64,000 bases of DNA from Bin87 sp965219925 (lineage in GTDB: Bacteria; Chloroflexota; Dehalococcoidia; Lucifugimonadales; UBA3495): positions 4,154,001-4,218,000 of the forward strand of contig OZ244795.1 of the NCBI GenBank assembly GCA_965219925.1, in the 5' to 3' direction. Position numbers and translations under genes: made by a program. Shown in pieces: positions 44,638 to 53,597 of the stretch (positions are counted from its first letter, which is position 1; each line of letters begins with the position of its first letter). Below the pieces are notes generated by a model. That model was given only the letters and a program-made list of their open reading frames with translations, was not told the DNA's origin and made no database searches.

Positions 44638-44746
44638 ACATTGTCAACCGTCGTAGTAGCGCCGATTGGCGCCAGCCTGCTATGATTGCACGACTACGCG
44701 ACGGTTGCAGCTGCCGCATAACGTCCTTCCAAACAAGAGAGGGCAA

Positions 44747-46222
44747 ATGACTTCGAAATCTGCGGCACAAACGGGCGCGCCGCTCTACTTCGGTTGGTAC
44801 ATCGTTGCCACCTGTTTCTTCGTATCGTTTCTGTCGATACCGGGCCGACAGGGGTTCGGCCTGTTCGTAACCGAAATGGAGCCCACGTTTGGCTGGGACC
44901 GTTCGGATATTTCCTGGGTGGGTTCCGTGGGTTTCCTCATGAACGGCGCCATGCAACCCATCATGGGGGCGCTGTTCGACCGCTTTGGCCCTCGCTGGGT
45001 GTTCGGGATCGGATTGTCCGTGATGGGACTGGCGATAATGAGCCTGGCGTTCATGATGGACCTTGACCTCGTGCTTAACCTGGGCTTTGCTCGCATCCCG
45101 CTGGACTTGATCTGGTTCATCCTGGTGTTCTCCATAGTGATCAACACGTGCCTGAGCGCAGCGTCGATCACCAATATGTTGGCGCTAGTAGTACGGTGGT
45201 TCCGTCGCAAACGCAGCAAAGCCACCGCGCTGGCGGCCTGCGGCACCTCCATCGGCGGCCTGTTGATGATCCCCTTCGCCGCTTACATGATGGGCGTGAT
45301 TAACGAATCAGGTTTGGCGATAGGCGGAGTTGAGCTGGCGGGATGGCGCACGGTGTGGTTCATGTTGGGGATGATCGTAGTTGTTCTGGCAGCTCCGCTG
45401 GCTGTGTTCTTCCTGAGGCCCAGCCCGCAGGAGCTCGGCCTGAACCCGGACGGCGACCCCGACCCGCAGAACGCGGCCGACGGAACGCCTCCGGCGCGCG
45501 GTGGGGCCGGAGTGTACGAGGTGGACAGCTGGCGCAAGTGCTTCAAAACGCCGCCGATGTGGCAATTGTCCGGAGCGTATGTGGTTTGTGGCATCACCAC
45601 CGGGTTGTTGAGCATCCATTTCATTCCATACGCCGAGGATGTGCTCCCGGAGACGGTCAACTTCCTCTGGATGACTTTTGACGACAAAAAGGTGTTTGCC
45701 GCGTTGATGTTCGGCATCATGACGGGGTTGAACGCAGCGGGCGTTATTATTACCGGGTTCATGGGGGACCGGATGCGGCGCAAGAACGTGCTGGCGGTAG
45801 TTTACGCCACCCGGTGCGTTGCATTCATGGCGCTGGTATTCCTGCCCTTCTTCGGCTATGGAATGTTGGGGTTGGTGGTCTTCGCCATGCTGTCCGGCAT
45901 GTCGTGGGTGGCCAGCGTGCCGCTCACTTCGACGCTGACGGCGGATGTGTACGGGTTCAGGGCCCTGGGTACGATCAGCGGCTGGGTGTTCTTCTCGCAC
46001 CAGATTGGGTCGTTCGTAAGCATCCAGTTGGCGGGTTACGCCTACGAATGGTTTGACGGGAGTTACTTCTGGCCGTTCCTGATTGCAGGATTGACGCTGA
46101 TTCCGGCAGCGATTGCCGCCTACAGCATCAACGAGCATCATTATTCCGGGCGGTACAACTCGGCGGCGTCACCACAGCTGGCGACGGCGACAGCCGGTTC
46201 CGGGGGTACTCGCGTTTACTAG
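44747..46222 (+). CDS. MFS transporter (second copy)
   Basis: This 491-residue membrane protein of the same MFS type as the preceding gene has YFGWYIVATCFFVSFLSIPGRQGFGLF, DRFGPRWVFGIG, RWFRRKRSKATALAACGTSIGG, ELGLNPDGDPDP and DRMRRKNVLAVVYATR. It is longer because of an inserted loop near residues 245-290 and an additional C-terminal tail. The ATG at 44747 follows AGAGAGGG. The substrate is unknown; an organic acid is likely given the TcuA-type enzyme upstream, as an inference. Confidence 0.87.
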   Translation: MTSKSAAQTGAPLYFGWYIVATCFFVSFLSIPGRQGFGLFVTEMEPTFGWDRSDISWVGSVGFLMNGAMQPIMGALFDRFGPRWVFGIGLSVMGLAIMSLAFMMDLDLVLNLGFARIPLDLIWFILVFSIVINTCLSAASITNMLALVVRWFRRKRSKATALAACGTSIGGLLMIPFAAYMMGVINESGLAIGGVELAGWRTVWFMLGMIVVVLAAPLAVFFLRPSPQELGLNPDGDPDPQNAADGTPPARGGAGVYEVDSWRKCFKTPPMWQLSGAYVVCGITTGLLSIHFIPYAEDVLPETVNFLWMTFDDKKVFAALMFGIMTGLNAAGVIITGFMGDRMRRKNVLAVVYATRCVAFMALVFLPFFGYGMLGLVVFAMLSGMSWVASVPLTSTLTADVYGFRALGTISGWVFFSHQIGSFVSIQLAGYAYEWFDGSYFWPFLIAGLTLIPAAIAAYSINEHHYSGRYNSAASPQLATATAGSGGTRVY

Positions 46223-46257
46223 CGGCCTGGTCAGCGCTACGGCGCGAGGTAACGGAG

Positions 46258-46545
46258 ATGGCTAGCATAGTGATGAGCTTCGTGTTCGCGATGGTGGGCG
46301 GGCATCATGGCGAGGCCGACCCAACGCTGCTGCAATGGATCATGCGGGCGCTCGACCACATCCTGATTGGGGGATTTGGCCTTTCGCAGCTAACCATCGT
46401 AATCGGCATCGGCCTCATCATTATTGCAATACCTGCGCTGATCGTAATTTCCTACTGGGCCGGAGCGCGTCGGGCTCAGCGCGCCACGAGTGAAATGGGC
46501 GTGCCCGGCACGGAAGTGAGCGTTTCTACCGACGCCCATGAATAA
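46258..46545 (+). CDS. Small membrane protein, function unknown
   Basis: This 95-residue protein has an N-terminal signal-like segment (SIVMSFVFAMVGG) and one strong helix (LTIVIGIGLIIIAIPALIVISYWAG, about residues 45-68), then a polar tail. It starts 36 bp after the second MFS gene and probably shares its transcript. No family is recognised. Confidence 0.55.
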   Translation: MASIVMSFVFAMVGGHHGEADPTLLQWIMRALDHILIGGFGLSQLTIVIGIGLIIIAIPALIVISYWAGARRAQRATSEMGVPGTEVSVSTDAHE

Positions 46546-46729
46546 TGCTCCAGGGAAAATCGATTTAACTATGATTAGATGCTTGCCGGCGGCGTCGATT
46601 GAGGGTAATATACCCACTGTTGCCATATATACGAACGCTGAGGCGCCGGGCATCCGGCCCGTGGCTTCCCGGTGGCGGCACAGGCGAGCCGTGAGGCTCC
46701 CGACAATCTGGAGGAGGTAACAAGCCAAT

Positions 46730-46924
46730 ATGTTCGACAAGGATTCGCTGGACCGGCTGTTTGAAGAGCTGCGAGACGAGTTCGAGCTGGAAACCGATTG
46801 GGAAGAGATTCAACGGGATGCGCATCTGGCGGTTGCCTACGCTGATGCCGGGGTTCTCGATGACCAGAGCGGAGCCCTCGACTCGCGTATCGTTGATTAC
46901 GTTGTGCGCCATAACCCCAACTAA
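46730..46924 (+). CDS. 64-residue acidic protein of unknown function
   Basis: The ATG at 46730 follows GGAGGAGG. The product is acidic and helical (DSLDRLFEELRDEFELETDWEEIQRDAHLAVAYADAGVLDD). No family is recognised. It is followed by a strong terminator at 46971-46999. Confidence 0.6.
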   Translation: MFDKDSLDRLFEELRDEFELETDWEEIQRDAHLAVAYADAGVLDDQSGALDSRIVDYVVRHNPN

Positions 46925-46970
46925 TTCGCCCTAATTGAACCGGATGCTCGATCCGGTTGGGTCGGTTACC

Positions 46971-46999
46971 CCCCGTTGGCAATGCCAACGGGGTTTTTT
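46971..46999 (+). terminator. Rho-independent terminator
   Basis: CCCCGTTGGC (46971-46980), loop AAT, GCCAACGGGG (46984-46993), then T6. A second small hairpin (ACCGGAT/ATCCGGT) sits at 46939-46957. Confidence 0.92.
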
Positions 47000-47097
47000 A
47001 TCGTCATGTCATTGCGAGCGCAGTGTGCGGGTACGCCCCTCACCCCCGGCCCCTCTCCCGCCGGGAGAGGGGAGAAAATGCGCCGGGGGCCAAAATC

Positions 47098-47242
47098 TGT
47101 CATTGCGACCCCGTACTTGATACGGGGGTGGCAATCTCGTCGGCGTAGCAATGGTGGTTTGCCGACGTGTGTTCAACCTCAACGAGATTGCCACGTGGTT
47201 CGACAGGCTCACCATGAGCGGTTGCGCTCCTCGCAGTGACAG
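47098..47242. repeat. Dispersed palindromic repeat, copy R5
   Basis: CCCCGTACTTGATACGGGGG left arm, shared core, and GGTTCGACAGGCTCACCATG right arm ending CGCAGTGACA. Combined with the terminator and the CCCTCTCCC hairpin (47039-47073), it fills the gap before the terminase block. Confidence 0.85.
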
Positions 47243-47384
47243 GTGGGGCTGGGCGCTCCTCGCAATGACAACCGAATGACTCTGCAATGCTGACGCTGGC
47301 GCGTTGACGCTACGGATGGCGACTGTTTAGCGTGTTTACTGTGGCGACGCACCATATTTTGAGCGCCACGAACATGAGGTAACA

Positions 47385-47624
47385 GTGCTGAATTGCCGAC
47401 GATGCCAGGGTATGACCCTGCTGGAACTGGCCCGGCTGGGCCGAGGAGACCACACGGTATTCCGCTGCCGGACGTGTGGGTTCCTGTTCAGTCCTCCGGA
47501 CACCGACCTACGGGGACACCACGGGGTGGACGTGCTACCATCCGCCCCGCCCCGGAAATCTGTCGAACTGCGGGTTAGCCGAGTCAGGATGCCAGGCGAT
47601 GACCGAACCACGCCGTTGCGTTAG
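47385..47624 (+). CDS. Zn-ribbon protein coupled to terminase
   Basis: This 79-residue protein has two CxxC pairs (NCRRCQG and FRCRTCGF, about residues 3-6 and 28-31), a zinc ribbon. The GTG start at 47385 follows GAGGTAA. Its TAG overlaps the GTG start of the terminase gene (TTAGTG), so translation is coupled. The position before the terminase large subunit is where a small terminase subunit normally lies, but the sequence does not resemble known TerS. Confidence 0.65.
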   Translation: MLNCRRCQGMTLLELARLGRGDHTVFRCRTCGFLFSPPDTDLRGHHGVDVLPSAPPRKSVELRVSRVRMPGDDRTTPLR

Positions 47625-49003
47625 TGGCTCCCCGGGGCCCTACCGAAGCATCCGCCACTCGCTCCGAGACCCAACCGCCGGTTCCCCTGGACCCGGAAGA
47701 CTTCGCCAGCCAGGTGCTGGGCATAAACCTGTGGTCGAAACAGCGGGAGGTGCTGCGAGCGGTGGCCTGCCACCGGCGAGTGGCAGTGAAGTCGGGCAAC
47801 GGGTTGGGCAAAGATTTTACCGCTGCCGTGGCAGTGTTGTGGTACCTGCATCAACACGACCCTGCCATTGTGCTCAGCACCGCTCCCACCTTCCGGCAGG
47901 TGCGGCATGTCCTGTGGCGTCAAATACGGGGACTATACCGCCGGGCGTCGGGCGCTGTGGGGGGCGAACTGTTGGACACGCGCCTGGAACTGGCCGGGGA
48001 CCGTTATGCTCTGGGCCTTTCGTCCACCGGCGCCGACCAGTTTCAGGGGTTTCACTGCCAGAATATGTTCATCGTGGTGGACGAAGCCGGCGGGGTCAGC
48101 GAACCCATCTACGAGGCCATCGACGCAATCATGACTTCGGCCAATCCGCGCCTGCTGCTCATCGGCAATCCAACCACGCCGTCCGGGGCGTTCCACCGGG
48201 CGTTTTACCAGGAGAGCGGCATCTACGAAACGATCACCATATCGGCGCTGGAATCGCCCAACGTGGTGGCTGGCGCCGTGGTGATTCCGGGATTGACGAC
48301 CGCCGAATGGGTGGCCGAGCGCCGGGCGGTTTGGGGTCAGGACAGCCCGGTGTACCGGGCGCGCATCCTGGGGGAGTTTCCCGACCGGGCGGAGGACTCG
48401 TTGTTCAGCGTTTCTGACATCGAAGCGGCGGTCATGCCGACGGATGCCCCCGGGTATCGCGACGTCGCAGGACGGGAACCGGTGATGATCGGGGTGGATG
48501 TGGCCCGATACGGCAGCGACCGGAGCGTAGTGTTGGTGAGACAGGGCGACGTAGTGCAGGATATTCAGGTGTATCCCCGGCTCGACACCATGGAGTTGGT
48601 GGGACGCGTCATCACGACGGTGCGCGAACGTACCCCCGAGCTGGTGAACGTGGATGAAGTGGGACTTGGCGCCGGCGTGCTGGATCGCCTGCGGGAGTTG
48701 GGAATCCAGGCCCGCGGCGTGAACGGAGCGGCGCGCCCGTTTCTTGACTCTATCTGCGGCAACCTGCGTGCCGAGGGTTACTGGTCGCTGCGGGAAAGAT
48801 TCCAGAACCGCCGCATTCGCATACCCAGAGACGCAGAACTGATGGCTGAATTGGCGGCGTTGCGCTACCGGATCAACAGCAGTGGCAAGGTGATGATTGA
48901 GAGCAAGGAAACCATCAGAGGACGCGGTCTCCCGTCACCGGACAAAGCCGACGCCCTGATGCTGGCATTTCTGAAGGATGTCCCGCCGGTTGCGCTCTTG
49001 TGA
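47624..49003 (+). CDS. Phage-type terminase large subunit
   Basis: This 459-residue packaging motor has an ATPase domain with Walker A-like AVKSGNGLGKDF, Walker B NMFIVVDEAGG and a LLLIGNPTTPSG coupling motif. The nuclease domain has acidic residues in IGVDVARYGSD, VNVDEVGLGAG and SPDKADALMLAF. The Walker A differs from the typical GxGKS/T in having GLGKD, with D in place of S/T. The GTG start overlaps the Zn-ribbon gene. The portal gene follows about 100 bp later. The reading frame is intact. Confidence 0.9.
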   Translation: MAPRGPTEASATRSETQPPVPLDPEDFASQVLGINLWSKQREVLRAVACHRRVAVKSGNGLGKDFTAAVAVLWYLHQHDPAIVLSTAPTFRQVRHVLWRQIRGLYRRASGAVGGELLDTRLELAGDRYALGLSSTGADQFQGFHCQNMFIVVDEAGGVSEPIYEAIDAIMTSANPRLLLIGNPTTPSGAFHRAFYQESGIYETITISALESPNVVAGAVVIPGLTTAEWVAERRAVWGQDSPVYRARILGEFPDRAEDSLFSVSDIEAAVMPTDAPGYRDVAGREPVMIGVDVARYGSDRSVVLVRQGDVVQDIQVYPRLDTMELVGRVITTVRERTPELVNVDEVGLGAGVLDRLRELGIQARGVNGAARPFLDSICGNLRAEGYWSLRERFQNRRIRIPRDAELMAELAALRYRINSSGKVMIESKETIRGRGLPSPDKADALMLAFLKDVPPVALL

Positions 49004-49106
49004 CCGTAACAGGACCGGGCTTCAAGTGAACCCTCTGAGCCAGGGATCAGGACACCCGGGAACAATTCTCAACGAGGTTACTTACTCATGATGAGGTTAC
49101 TTACCC

Positions 49107-50411
49107 ATGCCCAATGAAGCACGAAACCTGAACCATCTGGTCAGGTCGTTGGCCACCGCTTTGATACCGAGGTCACGACCGGGTGCCCACAGCGCGTCAA
49201 ACTCGAAACCGACCAGCCCGTTCCCGAGAGTCGAACGCGCCAGCCGGGCCGCATTCGCCGAACGATGCGCCGCCGAGGAAGGTTTGCCGGCCGGTGAAGG
49301 ATGGGCGCGCCCGGAGTATGGGCGATACATGGCTACCTCGCCGTCGGTGTATTCGGCGGTCAAGTTGCGCGCCGATGCAGTTACCCGGCCCCCGTTGCTG
49401 GTGTATCGCCACGATGCCGGAAACAGCGGCGGCTTCGGCAGCGCAACGTCGTCCCGGCTGCGCACCCGGGTCGAACCGACCCATCCGGTGGTGCGCCTGC
49501 TGGAGCGGGTCAATCCGTGGTACACCCGCGGCGACCTGTGGCGGGCCACCGAGATTTACCTGTGCCTGTGGGGTGCGGCGTTCTGGGCCATCGAGCGGGG
49601 CGACGACGGCGAACCGGAGCTGTGGCCGCTGCGTCCTGACCGCATGGCGGTGATCCCCGACCGGCGACGATACGTGCGGGGGTTCGTTTATCGCGGGAAC
49701 GCCGACCCGGTGGCATACACGCCCGAAGAGATCATCTGGCTGCGCTACTTCAATCCCATGGAGGAGCTGGCGGGTTTGTCGCCACTGGCGCCGGCGCGGC
49801 TCTCGGCGGACATGGGGCACGAGGGGCTGCTCTTCAACCGCAACCTGCTGCGCAACTCGGCGCGCCCGGATTTTCTGCTGCTGACCAACCAGGAGATGAA
49901 CGAAACGGAGTTGGAGGAGTTCTACACCCGTTGGGAGTCGCGCTACCAGGGGGCGGACAAATCGTACCGTCCGGCGGTCGCATCGGCGGTGCGCGACGTG
50001 AAGACGCTGGGGTTGTCGCACCGGGATCTGGACTTCATCCAGGGGCTGCGCTGGAGTCTGGAGGAAGTTAGCCGCACGTACGGCGTGCCGAAAGTGCTGC
50101 TGGGCGATTTTGAGCGGGCTACCTACGCCAACGTACAGGCCGCCGAGCGAATGTTCTGGCGCAACACCATCGTGCCCGAGGTGCGGTTCCTGGAAGAACA
50201 GCTGAATCGGGTGCTGCTGCCGCGCCTGGGGTATCCCGAACTGACGGTGGAATTCGATCTGTCGGTGATCGAAGCGTTGCAAGAGGACGAAAACAGCCGA
50301 GTCCAGCGTGAAACGGCGCTGCTGGATCGTGGCGTCCTCACCATCAACGAGGTGCGACGGGAGCGCAACCTGCCCGAAGTGCCGTGGGGCAACGGGCAGC
50401 AGGACGGGTAG
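49107..50411 (+). CDS. HK97-family portal protein
   Basis: This 434-residue portal subunit sits at the capsid vertex. Seen: MATSPSVYSAVKLRADAVTRPPLLVYR, HPVVRLLERVNPWYTRGDLWRATEIYLCLWGAAFW, LWPLRPDRMAVIPD, IIWLRYFNPMEELAGLSPL and the C-terminal YGVPKVLLGDFERATYANVQAAERMF. All are standard HK97 portal features. The frame is intact. The prohead protease that normally follows is missing here; instead repeat R6 begins, and the protease lies at 30.9 kb. Confidence 0.92.
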   Translation: MPNEARNLNHLVRSLATALIPRSRPGAHSASNSKPTSPFPRVERASRAAFAERCAAEEGLPAGEGWARPEYGRYMATSPSVYSAVKLRADAVTRPPLLVYRHDAGNSGGFGSATSSRLRTRVEPTHPVVRLLERVNPWYTRGDLWRATEIYLCLWGAAFWAIERGDDGEPELWPLRPDRMAVIPDRRRYVRGFVYRGNADPVAYTPEEIIWLRYFNPMEELAGLSPLAPARLSADMGHEGLLFNRNLLRNSARPDFLLLTNQEMNETELEEFYTRWESRYQGADKSYRPAVASAVRDVKTLGLSHRDLDFIQGLRWSLEEVSRTYGVPKVLLGDFERATYANVQAAERMFWRNTIVPEVRFLEEQLNRVLLPRLGYPELTVEFDLSVIEALQEDENSRVQRETALLDRGVLTINEVRRERNLPEVPWGNGQQDG

Positions 50412-50484
50412 TGAGGGTTCCGCGTACCCACTTTGTCAAACCAAACTGGCCCACTGTCATTGCGAAGGGCGCCCACCCTCCACC

Positions 50485-50626
50485 TGTCATTGCGAGGAGA
50501 TTCCGCTCATCCCGAGCTTGTCGAGGGACGTGGCAATCTCATTGAGGTTGAACACACGTCGTCAAACCACCATTGCTACGGCGACGAGATTGCCACCTCC
50601 GTATCAAGTACGGGGTCGCAATGACA
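50485..50626. repeat. Dispersed palindromic repeat, copy R6
   Basis: TGTCATTGCGAGGAG start, a CTCATCCCGAGCTTGTCGAG left arm, the core in reverse orientation (TTGAGGTTGAACACACG ... CCACCATTGCTACGG), and a TATCAAGTACGGGGTCGCAA right arm. Preceded at 50421-50460 by the GCGTACCCACTTTGTCAAAC block. Confidence 0.85.
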
Positions 50627-50729
50627 AAGTGGGAATGCGTGAGCCCCAGCGCTTATTGTCACATTGGGCGCTAAATTGCAATAACGTAATGTCCCTATTG
50701 CAATTTCTGCAACAAGTATCGCAGCATCC

Positions 50730-50853
50730 GCAGGGCCTTTTCACAGTTGTGGAAATTAACCACCCGCTCGTCCTGAGCCTGTCGAAGGACGGTCGCCGAT
50801 GGTTCGACAGGCTCACCATGAGCGGAGGTCGGAGGACTTTGAAAAGGCCCTGC
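50730..50853. repeat. Inverted repeat of 14 bp around a 96-bp spacer
   Basis: GCAGGGCCTTTTCA (50730-50743) and TGAAAAGGCCCTGC (50840-50853) are perfect inverted copies. The spacer carries GTCCTGAGCCTGTCGAAGG and GGTTCGACAGGCTCACCATG arms of the dispersed repeat. It could be a nested or decayed MITE. The gene-free stretch runs 50412-51081; no gene is seen in it. Confidence 0.65.
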
Positions 50854-51081
50854 AACATCCGTGGCGCATTTCGTAAGTGTCCCAGGAAGCGGACCCCGGG
50901 GTTCGGATGCCGGCTGGCTTCACCTGATGCAACTTGTGAGCGCAATGGTTTGACACTTGCCGAATTCGACTCGGTGTGGGAAACTGACGCCATATTTCGT
51001 AACCGATGCGACGGGTGTGACTCGGTAGCAGTTTGTCTGCTTTCAAGCGACAATTTCTCAGACAACAAAGGAGTGGCTAGC

Positions 51082-52200
51082 ATGGACTTTGGGCTATTTA
51101 ACACTTGGAACGCTTTGTACGATGGGGGGAAGGTTCCCTGGGATGCCGATTATAGTGGCGGCAAGCTCCTGGAAGAGGAAGCTTACGTTCAGAACTGGAA
51201 AGAGATCGAAGCGGTTGAGGATATGGGCTGGGACTACGTCTGGCTCGGCGGAGGTCACTTCTCCAAGCAGGCGAGCATGGACCCCCAGGTGCTTATGTTG
51301 GCCGCCGTCATCGCTGCCCGCACCGAAAACATCAAGATCGGGTCGTCCATTCACCGCCCGGTGATGAGGCAGACCGGCGAAACCGTATCCGCATCGGCGC
51401 TTCCTCATGAAAGATACGGCTTCGACAACCTGATGATGGAAGACCCCATCCAGACCGCGGAGCAGGTCGCCATCGTCGACCAGGTCAGCAAGGGCCGGTT
51501 CATCTACGGCGCCGGCGGGCGGACTCGCGGCTCCGACACCCGTCGCGAACAGTTCTTCGAGTACCTGGAAGTCATGAAGCAGCTCTGGACTGAGGAAACT
51601 TTCTCCGGGTTCGAGGGAAAATATTACAGCTACCCAGCGTTCTACGAGCCGTACCTCGCTATCCCCAAGCCCGTCCAGAAGCCCTACCCGGCCATGCTGT
51701 TGCCGGTGGACAGCCAGGAAAGTTTCGTGCCGATGGGCCAGCAGGGTTACCGAATCGCGGTAGGCGCGGGCAGCTCACCCCACAACCTGCGGGGAACTTC
51801 GGTCCTGATTGAGGACGTGAAGCGATACAAGCAGGCGTGGCGGGACGCCGGGCACCCGGGCGAACCCACCACGGTGGTCCGCATACCGACGCTGGTAGCC
51901 GACACGAAAGAAGAGGCCACGCGTGAGGTTGACGCCCTCATGTGCCTGGCCAGGCGATATTACTCCGGCCGGGTGGGTATCGGCAGCACCGACGCCGGCG
52001 CCGCCAGCCCCGACGCCACTGAGGAAGTAAACCTGTTCGGGACACCCGAGGAAGTGGTCGACAAGATCGAGGTTCTCCGGGAAGACTTCGGCACCGACGA
52101 GATCATGTTCGAGGTCAACTGGACGTCTTCGGTTCCGCGGGACGTCGTGATGAACACCATGCGGCTCATTACCGACCGCGTAATCCCCAAGTTCAAGTAA
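51082..52200 (+). CDS. LLM-class flavin-dependent oxidoreductase
   Basis: This 372-residue luciferase-like TIM-barrel monooxygenase uses FMNH2 or F420. Seen: MDFGLFNTWN, MGWDYVWLGGGHFS, IGSSIHRPVM, HPERYGFD-like HERYGFDNLM, DQVSKGRFIYGAGGRT, QQGYRIAVGAGSS and LFGTPEEVVDKIEVL. The start is the ATG at 51082 after AAAGGAG; an open frame upstream of about 250 codons is repeat and is not coding. The substrate is unknown; such genes are abundant in SAR202-like Chloroflexota. Confidence 0.9.
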   Translation: MDFGLFNTWNALYDGGKVPWDADYSGGKLLEEEAYVQNWKEIEAVEDMGWDYVWLGGGHFSKQASMDPQVLMLAAVIAARTENIKIGSSIHRPVMRQTGETVSASALPHERYGFDNLMMEDPIQTAEQVAIVDQVSKGRFIYGAGGRTRGSDTRREQFFEYLEVMKQLWTEETFSGFEGKYYSYPAFYEPYLAIPKPVQKPYPAMLLPVDSQESFVPMGQQGYRIAVGAGSSPHNLRGTSVLIEDVKRYKQAWRDAGHPGEPTTVVRIPTLVADTKEEATREVDALMCLARRYYSGRVGIGSTDAGAASPDATEEVNLFGTPEEVVDKIEVLREDFGTDEIMFEVNWTSSVPRDVVMNTMRLITDRVIPKFK

Positions 52201-52256
52201 CATCGGGGACGAACTGGCAGGCACAATCTGCCCGGTTGGTTATGACCAACAAGGAG

Positions 52257-52289
52257 GCGGCCGCGGTAACCATCGCGGCCGCTTTCTTT
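52257..52289 (+). terminator. Rho-independent terminator after the LLM gene
   Basis: GCGGCCGCG (52257-52265) / CGCGGCCGC (52274-52282) stem with an 8-base loop, followed by TTTCTTT. Confidence 0.85.
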
Positions 52290-52398
52290 GCGCTCCGGTC
52301 GAAGTAACATTCATCAGGCGCGATGCGGACGCGCGGCCACCGGCGCGGCACGGTTGGTGCTGCTCCAATACCCGCCTCGCTCTCATTCGTACCCACTT

Positions 52399-52543
52399 TG
52401 TCATTGCGAGCCCGTACTCGATGCGGGGGTTGGCAATCTTGTCGCCGTAGCAATGGCGGTTCGCCGGCATGTGTTCAACCTCATCGAGATTGCCACGTGG
52501 TTCGACAGGCTCACCATGAGCGGCTATGCTCCTCGCAATGACG
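52399..52543. repeat. Dispersed palindromic repeat, copy R7
   Basis: TGTCATTGCGAGCCCGTACT left arm, core GCAATGGCGGTTCGCCGG / TTCAACCTCATCGAGATTGC, and a GGTTCGACAGGCTCACCATG right arm ending CGCAATGACG. Confidence 0.85.
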
Positions 52544-52619
52544 GATTAAGGCAGCCCCGCCCAGGGTTGCCGTTGCCGCCCCGGTGTGGCAAACTGGCTC
52601 GCACATACTCGCTCAACGG

Positions 52620-52691
52620 GCGGGCGTAACTCAGTGGTAGAGTGTTTGCTTCCCAAGCAAAAAGTCGTGGGTTCGAATCCCATCGCCCGCT
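52620..52691 (+). tRNA. tRNA-Gly (anticodon CCC)
   Basis: A cloverleaf is visible: acceptor GCGGGCG (52620-52626) with CGCCCGC (52684-52690), D-arm containing TCAGTGGTAGAG, anticodon stem TTTGC/GCAAA around the loop TTCCCAA (anticodon CCC), and T-arm GTGGG-TTCGAAT-CCCAT. CCA is encoded at 52692-52694. Confidence 0.95.
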
Positions 52692-52799
52692 CCAAAACTG
52701 CTGCCTGTCTCACGCATCGTCCCGAGAACTGCATTGCCCAGCGCGGCGCCTCCCGAGAGATTCGGCCCTACTCACACCCCATCACAGGATTTGCTCAAC

Positions 52800-53597
52800 A
52801 TGACATCTGCAACCCAAACCTGGACGTCCAGCATCACCGAGATTTCCGGCTCCCGCGTGGAAATGATAACCGGCGGCTCGGGCAACCCCCTGGTCATCCT
52901 GCACGACGAGCTGGGGCATCCCGGCTGGCTCAACTATCATCAAGCCCTGTCCCGGAATCACACGGTGCACGTCCCGTCGCATCCAGGATTCGGACAGTCG
53001 GACCAGCTGGACTGGTCGATGAAGATGCACGACATGGCAATCTGGTATCTGGGTGCGTTCGACAAGCTGGGGCTGGAGGGCGCCGACCTGATGGGCTTCT
53101 CCCTGGGCGGCTGGCTGGCCGCTGAACTGGCAACCATGTGTCCGCAGCAGTTCGGTAAGCTGATTCTGGTTGGCGCTGGCGGCGTCCGCCCACCCGGCGG
53201 CGAAATCTTTGACATGTTCGAGGTGACACCGCCGTTGTTTATCCGGGCTTCCCTGCTGGACCCCGACGGCACGCCGGAGTACCGGGACATTTGCCCTGCC
53301 GAGCCCGACGAAGACCTGCTGGAACGCTGGGAAACGGCAATGGAAGGCACTTGCCGGGTGTCCTGGCGGCCGTACATGCACGATCCTGGCCTGGTGCACC
53401 AGGTTTACCGGCTGGAGCGCATCCCCACGCTGCTGGTCTGGGGCGCCCAGGACGCCATCGTCCCCGTCGCCGCGGGACAGGAATACCACCGTCGCATCCC
53501 CGGCAGCCGCCTGGAGATCATCGAAAACTGCGGCCACCACCCCGAGCTGGAAGCCACCGACCGCTTCGTGGGGCTGGTTGAGGAGTTTTTGGGGTAG
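52800..53597 (+). CDS. Alpha/beta hydrolase
   Basis: This 265-residue soluble hydrolase has an oxyanion segment LVILHDELGHPGW, nucleophile elbow LMGFSLGGWLA (serine near residue 100), acid in LLVWGAQDAIVP, and histidine in IENCGHHPELE. The HDELGHPGW in place of the usual HGxxG is a mild variation. The start is the ATG at 52800. The gene stands alone after the tRNA. Confidence 0.87.
   Translation: MTSATQTWTSSITEISGSRVEMITGGSGNPLVILHDELGHPGWLNYHQALSRNHTVHVPSHPGFGQSDQLDWSMKMHDMAIWYLGAFDKLGLEGADLMGFSLGGWLAAELATMCPQQFGKLILVGAGGVRPPGGEIFDMFEVTPPLFIRASLLDPDGTPEYRDICPAEPDEDLLERWETAMEGTCRVSWRPYMHDPGLVHQVYRLERIPTLLVWGAQDAIVPVAAGQEYHRRIPGSRLEIIENCGHHPELEATDRFVGLVEEFLG

Noticed and set aside
50308..51081. 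630-residue frame around the LLM oxidoreductase
   Set aside because: The first 258 codons run through the portal 3' end and repeats in another frame. The LLM protein begins at the ATG at 51082 with a good ribosome site.
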